DNA from: Flammula alnicola | Lineage: Eukaryota; Basidiomycota; Agaricomycetes; Agaricales; Strophariaceae | DNA: 64,000 nucleotides | Assembly: GCA_015499995.1 (NCBI GenBank) | Contig: JADNRV010000007.1 | Span: 124,001-188,000, forward strand | Direction: 5' to 3' | Shown: piece after piece, positions 46,557-59,938 of the stretch | Layout: each line of letters opens with the position of its first letter | Position numbering within the stretch: position 1 is the stretch's first letter | The notes under the pieces: generated by a model | What the model saw: the letters and a program-made list of their open reading frames with translations, nothing else | What the model was told of the DNA's origin: nothing | Database searches by the model: none | Made by a program: the position numbers and the translations under genes

Positions 46557-47922
46557 TTATTCGATTGTTATAGGGTTGTCAATGCTTCCCGGTAGACTGA
46601 GGGATGCCTGTGAAAAAAGTAAAACCAAATCGTCCTGGGTATCTTTCTTTCTTTGAGAAGACTTGTCTCCCCCTTTCTTAGGAGACACGGAAATTGATTG
46701 CAGAATATTCTGAGCTTGATATCTTCCAGAGCTTCAGAGTCAGAGTGAGGGGGACCCTGACTCGGAATCGCCTAATGCGAGAATTGAAAAGGGTGAATAT
46801 TTACTTGTGGATATATGGGAAACCTGAAGGATGAATTGACCTTGGCATTTGAATCAGACTCCCGTTGTACAGTAATGTTTGACGAAGACGACTGCAGAGT
46901 GCAATTCAGCAGTCAGCAACGCTCAAGAGGTATCGCGTATGAGAAGAGCTTTACCTTTATGCTAGGGTATGGCTGGATTTCGATCACCGAGTCCTCGTCA
47001 CTAGTCTCAACCGCCGAATCCTCATCAAGGTCAGAAGTCAAGTCGATTACGACTCGAGATTTTACAGGTGGCTCCGCTGTCCGCATGGATCTGAATGTGC
47101 GACTTGTACTAGGCATAGATATTGTTGGCCTTGCAGTGGTACTGGGACTTGATGATGTTGCGATACTTTCTTCTTCTTTTGCGCGATTTCTATTCGGAAA
47201 AGTACTTAGCCCTCGAGCAGCGTCCGTGAAGTAATGGCACTTTACGCTTTCTCAATTTACGACGGGCCCTGGCATTCCCCAAGAGGAACGAGGTAGCACC
47301 ACGTTCTTCATACTTCTCTTTGCGCTGTATGCGGCTGCTTGACCTATTGGGATAAATTGTAACATGTGGTCGTGTTGTGGGTATTGCACGTACCGATAAT
47401 CGTAATAAGCATATGCGACGGAATCTATCAATGGCAAGAAATATGGCCTCACGTATTCATTGAAGGCATCGGGACCTCGTTCGCCGTGGAATGCAGCGAG
47501 CATCGTTTCGAACGCATCACCTGCAGGCTTCACAGGATTATTAATGTCATGAAAGCCAAGTTTGTACATGAGATGCGCAAAGGTGGAATTAGCAGTTAAG
47601 ACAGAACGCGCAACCTATCACACAAGGGTTCAGCCCGGATTAACAAAGCTCATGAAACAAAGTCACTGACAGTGTAAAATCCGGGTCCTTCATTTGGCCA
47701 CCGTAGGAATAGCTCCCCAGAAACGAAGGCTCCAATAAGTGAATCGCCTAAGAATTCAAGCCGCTCCCTTTCACGATTATTGTTACAGATGACTTCCCAA
47801 GAAGCAGAGCTCAAGTCGGGTAGTTCGAAGACAAAGTCTGGACTTTCTATCACGCCAACCACACTCCTCTGCATTTTGTCAGCCAATGGGTTTGTGAAAG
47901 GGAAGGCATGCCTGAGCGACAT
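46557..47922 (-). CDS. RNase III-domain protein with disordered, SIM-like tail
   Basis: ATG 47922. The RNase III signature ERLEFLGDSLIG keeps the catalytic Glu/Asp, and an Asp-x-x-Glu pair in GDAFETMLAAF gives the second acidic set. VARSVLTANSTFAHLMYKLG lies between. The phase-0 intron after GFYT is clear. No dsRNA-binding domain or Dicer helicase is seen. Downstream reading continues through basic RARRKLRKRK and Ser/Thr-rich sequence. VVIDLTSDLDEDS follows (a SUMO-interaction-like motif), then SISVSPKKGGDKSS and an end at IDNPITIE. Three one-base losses (near 47242, 47211 and 46715) must be assumed to keep this frame. As read literally, the first product stops at about 47186. dsRNA cleavage is inferred from family. 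Confidence 0.7.
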
Positions 47923-48974
47923 GGTGAGTGAATGAACAGGGATCCCGCGAGCATAAACTCAGAAATGGGCAACCGACGCAAAGCTTCGATGTTGTCGCAA
48001 TGTTGTGGAGGTTGAGTTCAAACAGTTGATGAGTGGTCAGGACAGCAGCGTTTTACGATTATTACTTGAACGGGATGCCGAAGACAAGCCGAGGTTATGT
48101 TCATCCTGTGAATCTTATCTTATCAGAAACTCGGCGCCTGCTTCGCGGGAAGCTGTGACTCGATTCCAGTGGTCGACCAACATATCAACTTCGGAGGGCA
48201 ATTCAAGTTACTGTACATGCTTATAGATTACATTACAGACTACTTCAAGACTAGCTTCGCCATAATACTCTTGGCTTCGAATTAACCGCTCTAAGGACTT
48301 CTGCTTTTCAATAGCGCTTAAGTTGCGGGAGGAAAATACTAGTGATAAACAATACATATCGCTTGCATATTCCCATTGGCTCTGACGGGTCTGCAGGAGG
48401 CAGGAATATTAAAAGAGTCATCTCTTTTGTGATTCTACTCTATAAAGCGGGATTGTGGTATAACGGTTCAACGTTCAGATCGTACAACACCGTCAGCAAG
48501 CGTTGAATAGCCTCAATTTTAGGTATTGGATATTCGGAAGTTCCAACAGGTTCCAATATATATTCCCCGTTACTAAGTCCTATTCATCAACTCGGGTTGA
48601 ATACATACCAACTGGAGACGTCACAGTGAGCAAATGACATTAATTTCAACTCTGCGCTGCATTACAATTTTTTTTTAGAAATAGTAACATACTTACAAAA
48701 TTGGATGGCTTTCAAGCATGAGTAATTCGAGCAGCCTGATTGCATGAGCGTACGATAATTGGTCAAGCGGTCAAGCTCAAGCTTGCCTGGGCTGCGGGGA
48801 TTGCCGAAAGGTATTGTTGGAACACGTGTTGAGAGTTTTGACGCGATCGAATAGTTGATGTTGGTCCCACTTGACTGTCCTCGAGCGTGAATCTCGTTTG
48901 TATGCCAGGCGCACATACCCTTCTCTCGGAACCTCTTTTTTAAAGATATAAGGGCTAGCTAATGCAAACCACTT
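47923..48974. other. Divergent intergenic region between the RNase III-like gene and NUP155
   Basis: About 1 kb. It may hold 5' exons of the RNase III-like gene, but none could be fixed. Open frames at 48005-48226 and 48662-48916 have no support. Confidence 0.35.
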
Positions 48975-51900
48975 ATGGCTACCTTTACTCAATCTCGTTC
49001 CTTCGCTGCATCTTCCTCCACAAATCAAAGCAATGGCAATCCCACTCGACAAGCGCCGGGGACGAAGCCTGCACTTGTAGATCTACCGGCATTGCAGAAC
49101 GCAAGCCGAGTTCTACTCGAGCAGCTTGCAAAGGATGCACAAATAATTTCTGATTTGGGCGAAACTTTGACAGCATGTAAGTCTTTGCAGTTCTCTGTTC
49201 AGATCCATGGCTCATGGTGTATAGCTGGAAGCCAGGCTTCTGCATCCTACAGCGTGTTTCCGGACGACATAAGGGTGCCCTTTCAAAAGCGAAAGTTTGT
49301 GGGCATTCCAGATGGTCTTTTCCAGTACTACGACAGTGCGTACTTTGCCCATTAAAGAAGTGAGAGTTTTGGCCAACGTGCATTAGGTGCCAACGTCACT
49401 TCGCACATGGGCCTGATGGCGGAAATTGGACGCGTTTGGATCTCAATTGACCACAAACTTTTTCTGTGGGATTACAATGACGGGTAAGCTCGTACCTACG
49501 CCACTCTTTTAATCAATGTTCAATTCTTTCAGCCAAGAAATATCTTCATTCATGGACCAACCGGACGTAATCACTCACGTTGCCCTTGTCAAGCCTAAAC
49601 AAGGACTTTTCATTGATGATATCACTTCACTCCTCGTCATCTGCACTCCTGTATCCGTCTTGCTCATCGGAGTCGCAATCGCAAGCCAACCCGGACTCGA
49701 CAATCGGCCTCGGAAGGAGCTCAAACTTTACGCCACGGATCTCACTATCTCAACCGATATCGAGATGACTTCCGTTATTGGAACACCTGATGGAAGAATT
49801 TTTATGTGTGGGCAGCAAGACGGAAACCTTTACGAAATGCATTATCAAGCAAACGAGTCGTGGTTCGGTAAACGAGTGCAGCTTGTCAATCATTCTGTAG
49901 GAGGAGTGCAGAGTCTTTTACCTCGCTTTGCGTCGAGTACTGCGGATGGTAAGAACCCTTGTGCGTTATTTGAAAATTATTTAATCACAATTTACCTCAG
50001 AGCGCATTGTGGCCGCCGTTTCTGACACCAAACGGAATTGTTTCTACACCCTCACTTCGAGAAACACGATATCAATGTATACTCCTGGTGGTGACAAGGC
50101 TATCCAACACATACAAACCCTTTCCTCCATCTACAAGTCCGCGCAGGAAAAAGCGCCAGGATCACCTGCTTTGACACCACAAAACTTCCAGATCATCAAT
50201 ATCCATGTGGTTGACCCATCTGAATCTCGTTTGGGCGTTCAACTCATCGCCATCACCGCTAACGGAGTGCGACTATATTTTGCTCCATCGATGGGTTACG
50301 GTTATTCATTCGGAACGACTTCTGGATCAAGTGGTCTCCGCCCTCTTCAACTGATCCACATTCGATTACCCCCGTTGACCTTAATCCACCCTGACGAACA
50401 AGAAAAACCATATCGCCCTTCTGTTTCCAGCTATGGAGGTCCTCAAAGCCAAACACAACCGACAAGTAGACCATATATCGTGTCTACACTCGATAACTCG
50501 TGTTATGCAGATGGATTAACCGTTGCAGCCCAAGCAGGTGATACAGATGGGATGGACTACATCTTGTGCTTGGCTCCTGATCTCACTCGTGTTGGCAATC
50601 TTGGTCAACTCAACCTCCCTCAGCGACCTCAGCAACCCCAATTTGACCCGATACTCGGGCAATACACTAATGCTCCCACCTCTAATAGACCGCCTCTAAC
50701 AGAATACGCTACCCTGTTGTCCATCCCTGGAAGGACTTGGGCTATGGCGGCTATCACCAAGACGGCCGCTGGCACGTCTGCAGGGACACCAGCACCTTCA
50801 GGAATCAACGAGCTCGCATCACAGTTTGGAGAGTATCCCAGCCAGTTCATGCTTCTAACGAATGTGGGTTTGACCTTCTTGATCAAACGCCGTGCGGTGG
50901 ACTACCTCAAGGCCGTGTTAGAGGAACTGCAATCAGAAGGGAACGTACAGCCCATCATTGAATTTCGTGATAGGTATGTCAGTCGTGGTTCCTTTCCTAT
51001 TCATATTTTTTGGCATCGGAAATTGTCATTAATACCGCATCCTATTCAGCTTTGGGAGAGACCAGACGTGTTCGATGCTTCTTGGCCTTGCAAGCGGAAA
51101 TACTTTCTTGGCCCCTTCTGATGCTTTGACGTCGGGAACGATTAGCACGGTTAGCCCTGAGATCGCTGCTGTGGCAAAGCAAGCATTCTACGACTTTGGA
51201 GAGAGACCAATTTGGACGGAGCGAGTTATGTATGGTACAGGTACGTATTTCCTGTTTCTGTTTGCGCGTGTATTAACAACTCCGTCAGCTGAGAACAAGG
51301 GCTCCGCCATCTTCAGTGGAAGGAGAGAGGGCTTTGCTTTGTACTTTGCAAGGCTAGTCCGACCATTCTGGAAATCCAAGTTCACCACCTCAGGGTAGGT
51401 TGCACTTTTTTGCTTTTTTTTGCTGTTTAATCAATTATTGTTTTTCCCCGATAGGCCTAATGGAACGCAAGTTCTCAATGCATCTGAAACAACTTTACTC
51501 AACGTCCAAAAGAATCTCTATGCGCTGAAGGAATTCTTGACTCGTAATCCCCATTTATTCCATTCATCACCAAGTGAGCCGACTTCCAGTCGTACACTAG
51601 TAACTGAGCAAGAAGCGTGGAAGGTTTGTCTCCGCCATCTATTCAACCTCTCAGTACGACTTAACTGTTTCTACAGGCTGAGCAGAGTTCTGTTTCTGAA
51701 CTTCAAAACCTGCTGACCAGAACGATCGAAGCGTTATCCTTTGTTCTTCTCCTGAGTGACTATCGTCTCGGAGAGCTCATATCCAAGTATGTTTCTTCTC
51801 AGTCGTAGCTAACATGTCAGAATTGACTCCTCTTTATTAGATGTGATGCTGAGACCCAGAAATTGATTTCGGCTCAAACTTTCGAAGACCTTATCACCTC

Positions 51901-54050
51901 TCAACATGGAATGACAATATCGAGAGCTCTGGTAAATGTTGTCATCGACCAACAAATAGGTCAGCAGATCAGTGTAGGCAAATTATTCAAATCTGGTTTC
52001 CGCGTACCCAACAGCTTTGTTAGGTCGATACAATTAGCGAAGTGTTGCAGCATAGGTGCGGATCTTTCTGCAGCACCGATGACGTTATGCTCTACAAGGT
52101 ATGTTGCGTAACAATCTGTTTAACTTATGCTAAAGCAGCAGAAGGCCAAAGAAAATATTCGCAAGGCCGCTGAGACGAGGAGTCCAACAGAAAAGCAGAA
52201 ATACCTCGCTGAGGCACTACGGTAGGCTTCCGCGTGTCGCCCATCTTTTCTCTCCTGATAACATTGCGTAGGTTGTTCACAAAAGGCGCTCGAATTATTG
52301 AATTCGAGAAGCTTAGAGAAGTCATTGGCGATTTCCAGCAACTGAACTACGCCAAAGGCGCTATAAATCTTCCGTTGACATGCGCACAAGTCCAAGATCC
52401 CGATAACGCTGGATTGGAATGCTGGCATGCTGGGTTGATATCCAACGACCCTCGCCATGAACTTGCCGAGCAGAGACTTCATTGTTACGCCCTCGTATTG
52501 GATTCTCTGAGCGTATTTGAGGAAAAATGTGGCAAGGCACAGACAGCTGCTCCAGCTACTGGTGTTCCGGCTTTTGACGATCCTGAAACTGTCCGGAGCC
52601 ATGCATACGAGCTTGCCTTTGCAAGCGAAGACGAGATGTTCCATTCGACATTGTATGACTGGCTGATAGGCCGCGGTCTCGCAGACGATTTGCTCGAGGT
52701 AAGCTGCCTGGTTTGTCAGTTGATGTGATGGCTCTGATGCATTTCTTCGTAGATGAGACCTGCCTTCCTAGAAGCACATCTGCGGCGGGAGCCTGCGACC
52801 GTACAAAAATTCCAATTACTCTGGCAGTTCTATGTCAAAAACGGGCAGCCATTACGAGCTGCTGAAGTACTCGGTACTTTGGCGGAGTCAACACAGTAAG
52901 TATATTTTGCTCTTTCTTCTCTTTCCTGAGTTCACGATTGTTCGTAGGTTCGATCTCCATCTCGATGTTCGCCTTGAATATCTGACGTTGGCGGTTGCTA
53001 ATGCCAAATCGCATCCTATCTCAGCTGGCGGTCGCCACGAGACTGCGATAGCTTTCCTGACGGATCTGGAAGAGAAGCTTGACGTTGCGCAAGTTCAGCT
53101 AGAGATCTACAACACATTACTGCCTCATGTCAATGACGATCCTACGGTAGGGGAAAGGATAAACTCCCTATCAAAACAACTGTTCACCATGACCGACGTG
53201 AGAAATATTGTCACATTTTACATTCATCCTTTATCGCAGACACTAACCAAAGCAAACTCTCAGCTGTACCAGAAGTTCGCTGTTCCCTTCGATCTTCCGG
53301 CCATCAAACTGCTTTGTCTCCATGTATCCGAACATCGCGATGAAAGCGTTGTGCGGCCCATCTGGAATCAAATATTTGATGAGAGTTCGTATTGGCAACA
53401 AATTAAATCCTGATGACGCTCCGCTGATCTCTTCAAACAGTAATGCAAGAAACCGATGACCCTAAAGATAGGGCGGACCTCATCATGGGGCGCGTTGTGC
53501 CCTTGGGCCAACGGTTCTACCCATCCGAAAGCGCTTTCCCTCTACGTTCGTTGTCCTTCTTCATGTTAGACTTTTCTGATAGAAGCTGACTTTCTGATTT
53601 GCATTTAGGATTTATCACGACCCTTCTTGTCAGATTCATGCTAGCGAATAAAAACATCCTGCCTGCAGGATGGGCGGCCAGGATATTGGTCCAATGTGGC
53701 GTACGCTTCGCCGAGATTTGGGACCTATTTCATGAGATGTACGAGTCTCAGGTAAGTTTTTCAATTCCTCCTTATCTTTTTACTGGACAATGTTCTCAAA
53801 CGGAAATGAAAAGGTGCCGCCTTTCAACGACCAAGCCAATGTGCAGGCAGTGTCCTCGGAAATTGCCATCCTCATAACCGATTGGCTAGCTGAGGCCACT
53901 CGACCCCAGGCGAACGTCCTGCGCGCCGAATTCCCTGTCGGCTGCATCGATTCTGCTATTGACCAATATTTGTCAGAGCTGGAACCTGGTCGTGTAGAAA
54001 CGAAAACGTTGTATGAGAACGCTAAACGACAGCTCAGAAAATACTGGTAG
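48975..54050 (+). CDS. NUP170: Nucleoporin NUP155/NUP170 (inner-ring scaffold)
   Basis: About 1,370 aa in many exons. It is part of the inner ring of the nuclear pore, linking membrane and adaptor nucleoporins. The N-terminal beta-propeller carries GLMAEIGRVWISIDHKLFLW and ELKLYATDL, and later QFMLLTNVGLTFLIKRRAVD. The C-terminal alpha-solenoid has DDVMLYKQKAKENIRKA, LYDWLIGRGLADDLLEM, FLEAHLRREP and WQFYVKNGQPLRAAEVL, and ends AKRQLRKYW. Exons join without frame breaks, including the 51970-52022 intron that restores QQISVDTISEVL. It is therefore a good local control for sequence quality. Confidence 0.93.
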
Positions 54051-54204
54051 AGCTATTACAATACCACGTAGCAGATTGTTGTAAATGTACAGTAAATCCC
54101 TGCACCACCGTTTTGATCTGGCATTTCTGGTAAATAATGATGATTATCGATTTCCAAGTTCTAAAATACAAATATATATACTACACGGCCAGAAAAAGGT
54201 CTTT

Positions 54205-55175
54205 TCAGTTGACTTCCAAAATGGCATCTTCTGCACGAAGAAGCGCCCTCTTTGTTAAGCCCTCTGTGAACTGGTAGACCTTGTACAATGCTCTGGAGGT
54301 TCGCCAAAACGTTACTGTGGAACAGAGACGGGTAGGTGAAATGCTAACCTGATAGCGCCCACAAGGAGTAGACTGATGACGATGAGAGCTGCAATATCTC
54401 GCGAACTACTGTTTCTTCTATTTCGACTGCCTCTGTATCGCGCTATCCATTGCACAGGACCAAGGGCTTGGGCGGAAACAAGCATCTGAACAATTGAACC
54501 AGCACCCAGAAGCGGAAGACCGATAATGAATCGACGAATAAAGCGCTTCACGAAGCCAGGCGGAGGTCTTGGAACTGAGGCCTTGATTGGACCTTTGGCA
54601 GTTGTATAAGTAGCAGCGTCTTCAAGCAGCTGTCCATCTCGCAGTATACGGAAGGCTGCAGTGACCAGGTCCTGCGCAACTTCGATTGGAGAGACAAAGA
54701 AGAAGTTGTAGTACGTCGGTTCGTCGAAAGCAGCCATGAAGAACGTTGTGACATAGGAGGCCATCATGACAATAAGCGTAAAGAGCAGGCCCGATAATCC
54801 CCCAACAATTACTGGACAGAAGAAGGTCAGGCTCAATACAACTAGATGAATTCAATTGCGGTGAAAAAGCATACCTGGGTTAGTAGCGAGCCCGACAATG
54901 CGAGTTCTGGCGAATCGGTACTGGTAATGGCATTGCGGGCACTGAAAGAACGCGCTTTTCGATGCCGACACGTTTCTCCACTTTTGGAGACAGCCTAAGT
55001 GGACATACTAGAGGATACATTCACGGTCAGTCCCCAAAATTCTTGAAAAGAGAAACCTCAGCATGCTTACGCTGATTGAACCCTTGCACAGGCACGGACG
55101 AATGAGGCGGCCGAGTTCTTTCTCGGCTTCCACACCATCCAAACATATTCTGCATTGTTTCTCTTGTTCCGACAT
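54205..55175 (-). CDS. RING-CH (MARCH-type) membrane E3 ubiquitin ligase
   Basis: The start MSEQEKQCRICLDGVE carries the first Cys pair. LIRPCLCKGSI, HLGCLQKWR and FFQCPQCHYQY complete the C4HC3 RING-CH. Membrane segments follow (IVGGLSGLLFTLIVMMASYV; LPLLGAGSIVQMLVS; IAALIVISLLLVG). The conserved end is TSRALYKVYQFTEGLTKRAL ... AEDAILEVN, with the stop at 54205-54207. Near 54348 the frame between GAIR and the final segment needs one extra base, the same kind of loss as in nearby genes. By family it ubiquitinates membrane substrates; the target is unknown. Confidence 0.85.
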
Positions 55176-55395
55176 TGGTATGTAGTATGTATATTGAGGA
55201 GATGTTCAAGGTGCGCCTCAAGGCTCAGCGTGTACACATGCTCGTCAGCGTTGAACCGGTCTCTCTGCATGTTGCCGAATATAGGTCGATGCCGATCGAT
55301 CTTTCTGTCAGGGCCATACCTCTGTTGAATTCCCAACAATCTCATCGTAACTCGAGCCATTTCTTTCTCAAATTGCTCCGCAACTCTCGACGCGA

Positions 55396-57009
55396 ATGAG
55401 CCAAGATGACGAGGGAAAGAAACATCAGCTCAGACTGGCTGGAGCTGTGGCAGGCATGGGGAGCGGTAAGACCTTATCGGCGCTCGTCCAAAAAGTTCGC
55501 TGCTAATTCTCGTTCCCGAAGGTCTAACCAAAGTTATTCTTAAGCCTATTTTGTAAAATTTCGGTGTTGAACCTGCGGTGTCCCAGGTCGCTGTGGGGCA
55601 TGGGTGAGCGTTTATTTGTTTTCCAGGTACGAATTCAGTTTTTTAAACGGGCAACATGTTGATGATATAGCTGCTCCACGTTTGAATTAACAGTCTTTCC
55701 TGAACCAACCCTTGCTCGAAAGATTTGACACCGTCAAAACCCGAATGCAATGCTCGCCTCCAGGTACATATCGCGGTGCTTTTGACGTCCTTGGTAAGGT
55801 CATAAAAAATGAGGTGCGAAAAATCCTCTCTTAAAGTTGGAGATATTCTGAATAAAAATCCAGGGAATATTCGCCTTGTACAAAGGGGCTACTCCTCCCG
55901 CTGTCGGCTGGGCGGCAATAGATTCTGTTCTTCTAGGATCTCTACACAACTATCGACTTTTCCTTCTTCGAAATGGGATGACTGAAATTTCACCATCTGG
56001 GACTCCTAGACTCACGTTGTTTGCTCACGGAGTTGCTGGATTGTTTGCGGGATGGACTAGGTAATATTCCGATGTGGTTGCTTGCTTATTCGATGCATTT
56101 CAAATTGCTCAAGCGTCCGTTATTTATTCCAGTGCACTGATAGCAACGCCTATCGAGTTATTGAAAGGTTCTTTGCAATACCGAGCAGACCTGGACGAAG
56201 GTTGACATATCTTATCTCACAGTCAAGCTCCAACTTCAAGCACAAAAATCTGTTTCCGATCGTCGTTTCAAAGGCCCTATTGACTGTGCACATCAGATCA
56301 TACGCGTCCAGGGAATTGGCGGCTTATGGTCAGGTTTCACCGGAAGCCTTGCATTCAGAAGCAATTTTTTCTGGATGTTTCTCTCTGTTGAGGTCTGTCT
56401 TCCAACATTTTCCCCTCTTTTTTAAAAAAAAAACCAATTACCTTATGGCTAACTGGGCCGAAAAACAGGCGCTGATGCGTGGCTTTTCAGGATTGGCAGG
56501 GACGCGTTATGAGGTACTGCAAAAAAAACCACCTTGCGGCTTTTGTCTCTTACTATGAACACAAAGATAAGCACAGGTTCTGCCAACTTTCTCTCAGGTG
56601 GTCTCGCTTCTTTCGTCTACTGGGCAATGGCTATCCCTTTCGACAATATCAAAAAGTACGTAGAAGCGCCCATAATATGTAGTCTCGTCACCCATCTAAC
56701 AGCTTATCGTTTGACAGTCGAATGATGGCACATCCTTATCCCCTTCCTTACCCTGCGTCCGCAACATCCACAAAGTCGACGTTGACGCGGCCGTCCTTTA
56801 TCTATATTGCCCGCCACATCTATGTCCGCGACGGTCCAGCCGGATTCTTCCGAGGCCTCGGGCCTTGCTTTTTACGTGCATTTCCTGTCAATGCCTCCGC
56901 ATTATTCGTATATGAAGGGATGATGAGGGTTCTAGGTGCAGAGAAGGTATTTCGCCACATATCAAATAAGTATCCTGAAATCTAACGGCCCTGACAGACA
57001 CGCAGTTAG
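55396..57009 (+). CDS. Mitochondrial carrier family (SLC25) transporter
   Basis: Inner-membrane solute carrier with three repeats over about eight exons. Repeat 1 has GHGFDTVKTRMQ (built over two introns) and LYKGATPPAVGW. Repeat 2 has ATPIELLKVKLQLQ and GLWSGFTGSLAFR. Repeat 3 has AIPFDNIKNRMM and GFFRGLGPCFLRAFPVNAS. All are the PX[DE]XX[KR] signature class. The end is set at EKTRS (57007-57009) after a last small exon. The substrate cannot be told from sequence alone. Confidence 0.88.
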
Positions 57010-57429
57010 AGTTTTGATTGACTAGCGTCCGCGTGTGAAACGATATTTAGCTTTACATCTTAACCTCTCTGCAGGTTCGTCGAGAATCTGCTTCAAGTCT
57101 TCCCCGACGAAGAATTTGCCAAGTCTTCATTAGTTTGGGCTCATGTGATACGCTCGGGTCTCCTTTTGGGGAATTATATACCAAATACAGATATGTGTCT
57201 GGGCCTCGATCTGCATAAAATAATATTCATACTGTATAGACTATCATTAGGATTATGTATCAAAAATTATATACGGAACGGCAAGAACAGAAAGATATAC
57301 GGCTTATGGTACAGTGCACAATTCACCAGTGTCTTATGAAAAGGCGTCAAAGAAAGAGGGAGAAAAGGAAGTAAATGTCTATATGTCACAGGAAAAATCA
57401 AAAGGCCATTCCAAACAAACTGCAAGAAA

Positions 57430-58410
57430 TTAGAGATAGCAGCGAGAGAAAGTGCTCGGTGGAAGTGCGCAAGGCCAGTTTCCGCGAGCAACTGAATCCT
57501 CCCATCTATCAGCCACAGATCGATAAAGGTCTAAAGCAGCACGCGCATTCTCAACCTGCAATTATACGCATACGATATGAGCAGGTTCGGGTCTTTCTCA
57601 TCTCCGGCGCTAGCAATCAATGACTTACAGGATGGATTTGGCCTTCTTGGCAACGCCTAGCCATGAGTTGCCACGCCAGGGTTTGAAGGCCGATGATTTG
57701 GTGTGGATTGCTGTGCTGCAGGGTGTTGCGGAATGGCTTGTTTGTGCAATATAATAAGAAATATAAACATTTCAATGACCGCCCGGCATGATAATGATAA
57801 AGGGATGTTGTACAAACCTGATATAGCGCCACGTCTCTAGTATCCACCGCAGGATGGGGCAAGCCGAGAACTGGGGAAGATAGAATATATGAATCTCGAT
57901 CTTTTCGGAGGTAAACCACGGGAAAATGCATACTACCTGCGAGATCATTCCAGAGACTGTGTCCGACGAGGATTTTATTGCGGAAGAAATTCGAGACGTA
58001 GGTCTGGATCATGGGGAACGTCCAGGCGTCCGCTGTAAAAGTACAACACACATTTAGTGCAGCAACAAGGATAACAAAGAGGGACGCCACTCGCGTGAAT
58101 TTAAATGAGCCTGCGTGATACCGGTAGTCGTGGTACGGTAGTCGGTCACCTAAAAGAATGTTCAAAAGGCCGCCATTGCAACGTTCCATGCAACAACACT
58201 TACGGTCGTGGTTGGTGCAACATACTTGTCGAATACTGTTGCTCCTCGGTAGTCGACGATAGCAATGCGCCTGCAACAGTATGGTTAGCTTGGGGGCAAA
58301 TGTGCGGAGAGAGGAAGGAATACTTACGCAAGTAAATTCGTAGTACCGCCAGGGCCTACGCCAACGTTAATGCACGAGACAGAGAGAAAACGTTCAGCGT
58401 TAGGAGCCAT
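57430..58410 (-). CDS. REX4-like DEDD exonuclease fold without key catalytic acids
   Basis: It reads MAPNAERFLSVSCINVGVGP, then LARIAIVDYRGATVFDKYV, VTDYRTTTTGIT, RNKILVGHSLWNDLA, HPAVDTRDVALY, IIGLQTLAWQLM and VENARAALDLYRSVADRW. This is clearly the REX4/ISG20 exonuclease domain. REX4 enzymes normally have D-x-E in the ALDCEMVG-type first motif and VEDARA in the last. Here the first is SVSCINVG (no acids) and the last is VENARA (Asp to Asn), while the Asp in WNDL and RD in the third motif remain. Likely a non-catalytic or altered paralog. The intron at 58033-58094 uses a GC donor (GCGAGT). Confidence 0.8.
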
Positions 58411-59938
58411 CGAATAGAGCTGAAAAATCCAGGAGAATGTTGAACCATTGCAGGATCCCAGCTGCTTTTATGAACATTTCAGAGTGGCGCATATATCCAA
58501 TTATCTGGAATGGCGCTCTGGTATGGTGTTTTGCGTGACTGGAAATCAATTTAGAGACAGGGTGGAACGTACTATGACATGTTCGGAATTTGGTGGAGAA
58601 CGTTCTTTGCAGCGTAGCCCCGCACGAGACAGAGGAGCATGACATCAAGCGAACGACAACTTTGAATAACACAACCTCACGTAGGGTGTTGTACCAAGTA
58701 AAGACAAGAATGTGACAAGGTGAGGGGCGAGGCGAGCATGTCCAGCATCTTGGATGTTAAGCCTAATAGATGGCAGATTGCGATTTCCGATAGGAATACG
58801 ATCGGCCCCCGGTTTAACCGTGCGTAAGAGGAAGCGACCCAACGTCCAGATGACGCCTCGAAGCATCAGGCGAAAAAAAGCCGCAGGGTGAGTCCAATAT
58901 ACCAGCCAGGGTAAAGAGGCACAATTTCTTGATGATATTGATATCGAACCCAGCGCCCTTTGATTTTGGGGCAGTTCTTCGCTCATGAAGATCAAAATTG
59001 TGAGCAATGGTGTAGCATGATCTGAACGAACTTCTGGAGGTACGGATCACGAAATGAACGGGGTTTTGCTAAAGCTCACGGTAATTCGAGTCTGCAGAAG
59101 TCGAAAGAAATGTCTTGTCGCGGCAAACAGCAAAGCTAATCATCACTTCGCAGCTGCCAGGCCAGGGAAGCTTGTCAGGGAGAGTGCATGACTGAAAAGG
59201 AGACAGTCAAATCAGAGACAGCCTCAGGCTCTAGGGGTTTCAAAAAAAAACCACGCGCAGGAATGAGGCGCTGGCAGCCATAGTAGAATAGCAGCTAACC
59301 TGGTTTGGAAGTGACGAGAGAAAAGCCAGCGTTCGAGTGGGGATTGTCGTTTGCGGATAGAAAAAGATGAGTGACATACAGTGGCCGAAGAAGTCGAAAG
59401 GGAAGACGGGATAGCACGCTGATCGCTGTGACAGGGAACTGACTATTAGTCTCTATCCACCGGGAACCCTGATTTTGATCATCAGCCTCCTGAGTCCTAT
59501 AGCTGCTCGATGACGCCTATTTCTTATCGAATATACCTACGATCCCGGGAGTAGTTCTCCATTCAATTTGGCTCGTAAAAACTACCTGCCGAAAAGGGTG
59601 CTTAAGCAGGGTTAACAAGGGTTAACGTTTTGGCAGCTTGATTGGCGCTCAACTCCAAATTACAGCTCACGCTTCCCTTTTTCTTGCCCATTTTTGGTGC
59701 TTATAATCGGACGCTGAAGCTGACCGAGTCATATGTTTTACAATGTCATATAAATCCCTGACCGGATCATGATGTCCCCATGATTGGCTTCCCGCATATA
59801 CGAGAAATTCAGCAAACACCGGATATTACAGGAAGAAACGTGGGAGATACGGAGAGCCAGGCTGAAGGACCCAGTGCTTGCTGCAGGTCGAGGCCGTAAG
59901 TCTGTACGAGAGAACGGAGTAGTGGATTTCTGAAGGGG
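58411..59938. other. Upstream region of the REX4-like gene, no firm gene
   Basis: About 1.5 kb. A minus-strand frame at 58645-59007 is open for 120 codons (RFLLRTVKPGADRIPIGN) but has no family or splice context. A GGGTTAAC direct repeat lies near 59610-59625. Nothing else noted. Confidence 0.35.
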
